Shown one piece after another: positions 62,781 through 64,000 of a DNA stretch of 64,000 nt. Both the position numbers and the translations under genes were made by a program. Numbering within the stretch: position 1 is the first letter of the stretch; the number at the start of each line of letters is the position of its first letter. The stretch comes from UBA4781 sp963556045 (lineage in GTDB: Bacteria > Chloroflexota > Anaerolineae > Anaerolineales > Anaerolineaceae), in contig CAUVYA020000002.1 of the NCBI GenBank assembly GCA_963556045.3, positions 930,001-994,000 of the forward strand, written 5' to 3'. The notes beneath the pieces are model-generated. The model searched no databases and was not told where the DNA came from. It saw nothing but the letters and a program-made list of their open reading frames with translations.

Positions 62781-64000
62781 ATGACAGACAGAAAGCGAGT
62801 AAAGATCGGTCTGGTCGGGTTTATGACCAATCCTTTTCGAGGTCCGAAAGAAACCTATTTCAGCGAAGACGCGCGAGCGCTAACGGAAATCGCCCAAAAA
62901 AGAGAAGCGGATGTGATCGTTTTTGAAAAAGGCGTGTATGACCTGGCAACAGCCCAGCAAGCCGCGCAGGAATTTCAACGTCAAGAGGTAGATCTGGTTC
63001 TCATTCAGGCAAGTTCGTTCTCCGGCGGTGCATTCATTTATCCATTTCTGGCAATTGATGCCCATATCGCTCTGTGGGCGATCCCGGAAGGTGATCCCAC
63101 CGAAGAAGGTGGTCTGCCGTTGAATTCCTTCACCGCCATGAATATGTATAACAGTCTTATCAAGACACGCACCGAAAAGAAAAAGGAACCGATCCAATGG
63201 TTCTTTGGCAGAGCAGGGGAAGAACAATTTATCGAACGGTTTGACGCTCTTGTTCGCGCCCTCTATACAGTTATCAATCTGAAGGGAGCACGTATTGCAC
63301 TGGTCGGGGGAGTAGCACCGGGCTTTGATAATCTCATCGTTGATCCCAAAAAATTGCAGAAGAAAACCGGCGTCAAGCTGGTGGAATTTGACCTGGAGCA
63401 CGTATACGCCCTGGCTGATTCCATTTCAGATGCAGAACGCATTGATCGCTATTATCAAAAAATGATCAACCAATCCAAAACCTACTCTGCGAACATGGAA
63501 AAATATTTTAAGGAGACAGCTCGCTTTCAGGCAGCCTTCCATCTATTGGTCGAAGAGAATGAGCTGGATGCCGTAGCGGTGAGCTGCTGGCCCCAATTCC
63601 AGACAGATCGCCACTTAGGGGTTTGCACTCTGCTGGGACAACTGAATGATGATATGATCGTCACATCCTGCGAAGGGGATATTCCCGGAGCGCTGGGGAT
63701 GCTGAGCCTGCATCTGTTGAGTCTCGGGAAGGTCACCACCATTATGGATATGGTGACCATTGATCCGGCAGATGATAGCGTCTTATTATGGCATTGTGGA
63801 CCTACGGCGCCTTCCCTTTCCGACGAAAATGGGGTGGCAATGCAATCGTTATGGTTGTATGATTCTGACCCACACGCACCGCTGGGATTACACAATAATC
63901 TCAGATTAAAACCAGGAATCGCAACCGTACTCGGTTTCCATCCTGATTTCGAACATATCCTCACCTTCGAAGGAACGCTGGATAATAAAAAACCCTCCTA
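62781..64000 (+). CDS. L-fucose/L-arabinose isomerase-like protein (3' end outside window)
   Basis: The frame is open to the window end; about 406 residues are visible. It begins RVKIGLVGFMTNPF and continues with ADVIVFEKG, DLVLIQASSFSGGAFIYPF, ARIALVGGVAPGF, LDAVAVSCWPQFQTD and CEGDIPGALGMLSL. These match the N-terminal and middle domains of the FucI/AraA superfamily, which interconvert aldoses and ketoses at a metal site. GGAG lies 8 nt before the chosen ATG at 62781; another ATG is at 62775. It continues the PTS operon 20 bp behind the kinase gene, so it may produce the ketose that the epimerase and kinase use. The final metal-binding part is not visible. Confidence 0.82.
   Translation, partial: MTDRKRVKIGLVGFMTNPFRGPKETYFSEDARALTEIAQKREADVIVFEKGVYDLATAQQAAQEFQRQEVDLVLIQASSFSGGAFIYPFLAIDAHIALWAIPEGDPTEEGGLPLNSFTAMNMYNSLIKTRTEKKKEPIQWFFGRAGEEQFIERFDALVRALYTVINLKGARIALVGGVAPGFDNLIVDPKKLQKKTGVKLVEFDLEHVYALADSISDAERIDRYYQKMINQSKTYSANMEKYFKETARFQAAFHLLVEENELDAVAVSCWPQFQTDRHLGVCTLLGQLNDDMIVTSCEGDIPGALGMLSLHLLSLGKVTTIMDMVTIDPADDSVLLWHCGPTAPSLSDENGVAMQSLWLYDSDPHAPLGLHNNLRLKPGIATVLGFHPDFEHILTFEGTLDNKKPS

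Noticed and set aside
62880..63964. Minus-strand open frames opposite the isomerase-like gene
   Set aside because: They are antisense to a frame with clear family motifs and lack ribosome sites.

Overview
The window reads as chromosome of a fermentative, probably strictly anaerobic bacterium. My best guess is an Anaerolineae-like member of the Chloroflexota. This is inferred from the mixture of a SAM-I riboswitch, many NarL/HisKA_3 two-component pairs, lipoprotein signals, a CUT2 sugar importer, an ascorbate-type PTS, formate-THF ligase and selenocysteine synthase; no rRNA or other decisive marker is present. Several genes use TTG or GTG starts behind a GGAGG ribosome site. I see no tRNA, rRNA, CRISPR array, insertion sequence or prophage.

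Layout. 1-5.7 kb: the end of a CotH-like gene, then two NarL-type two-component systems flanking a PlsC-like acyltransferase. 5.7-6.3 kb: a cold-shock gene with a structured leader. 6.4-8.6 kb: divergent adenosine deaminase and nucleoside hydrolase (purine salvage). 8.6-17.4 kb: uvrA, a patatin-like lipase, gyrB, two membrane proteins and a metallo-beta-lactamase-fold hydrolase. 17.5-23 kb: a SAM-I riboswitch controls a methionine operon with a MetH lacking its reactivation domain, that domain as a separate protein, and a homocysteine methyltransferase-MTHFR fusion. 23-26.8 kb: coaX, coaBC, a phosphoesterase and a DUF4349 lipoprotein. 26.8-31.3 kb: an alpha-galactosidase and a frameshifted glycosyltransferase-like gene. 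31.4-35.8 kb: fhs and two tandem MFS exporters. 35.9-40.6 kb: selA, an M24 peptidase, tsaD, a tiny zinc-ribbon protein and an OsmC protein. 40.6-44.3 kb: a DinG-type helicase and a lipoprotein.

44.5-51.7 kb is the most unusual region. A XylFGH-type sugar importer lies downstream of a protein that fuses a CUT2-type ABC ATPase domain to a HisKA_3 histidine kinase. Divergent from it is a response regulator with the order receiver-LuxR HTH-receiver. The ATPase half lacks the usual H-loop histidine. I infer that this is a sugar-transport sensing system in which a transporter-like ATPase controls a kinase.

54.9-64 kb is a single-direction carbohydrate operon: SorC-type regulator, PTS IIA, IIB, a GH42 glycosidase, PTS IIC (UlaA family), a tagatose/psicose-3-epimerase-like enzyme, a kinase with DhaL and DhaK in reversed order, and a fucose/arabinose-isomerase-like protein cut by the window end. 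A 16-bp perfect palindrome overlaps its promoter. The combination suggests uptake and cleavage of a glycoside and conversion of a ketose to triose or tetrose phosphates, but the substrate cannot be read from the sequence.
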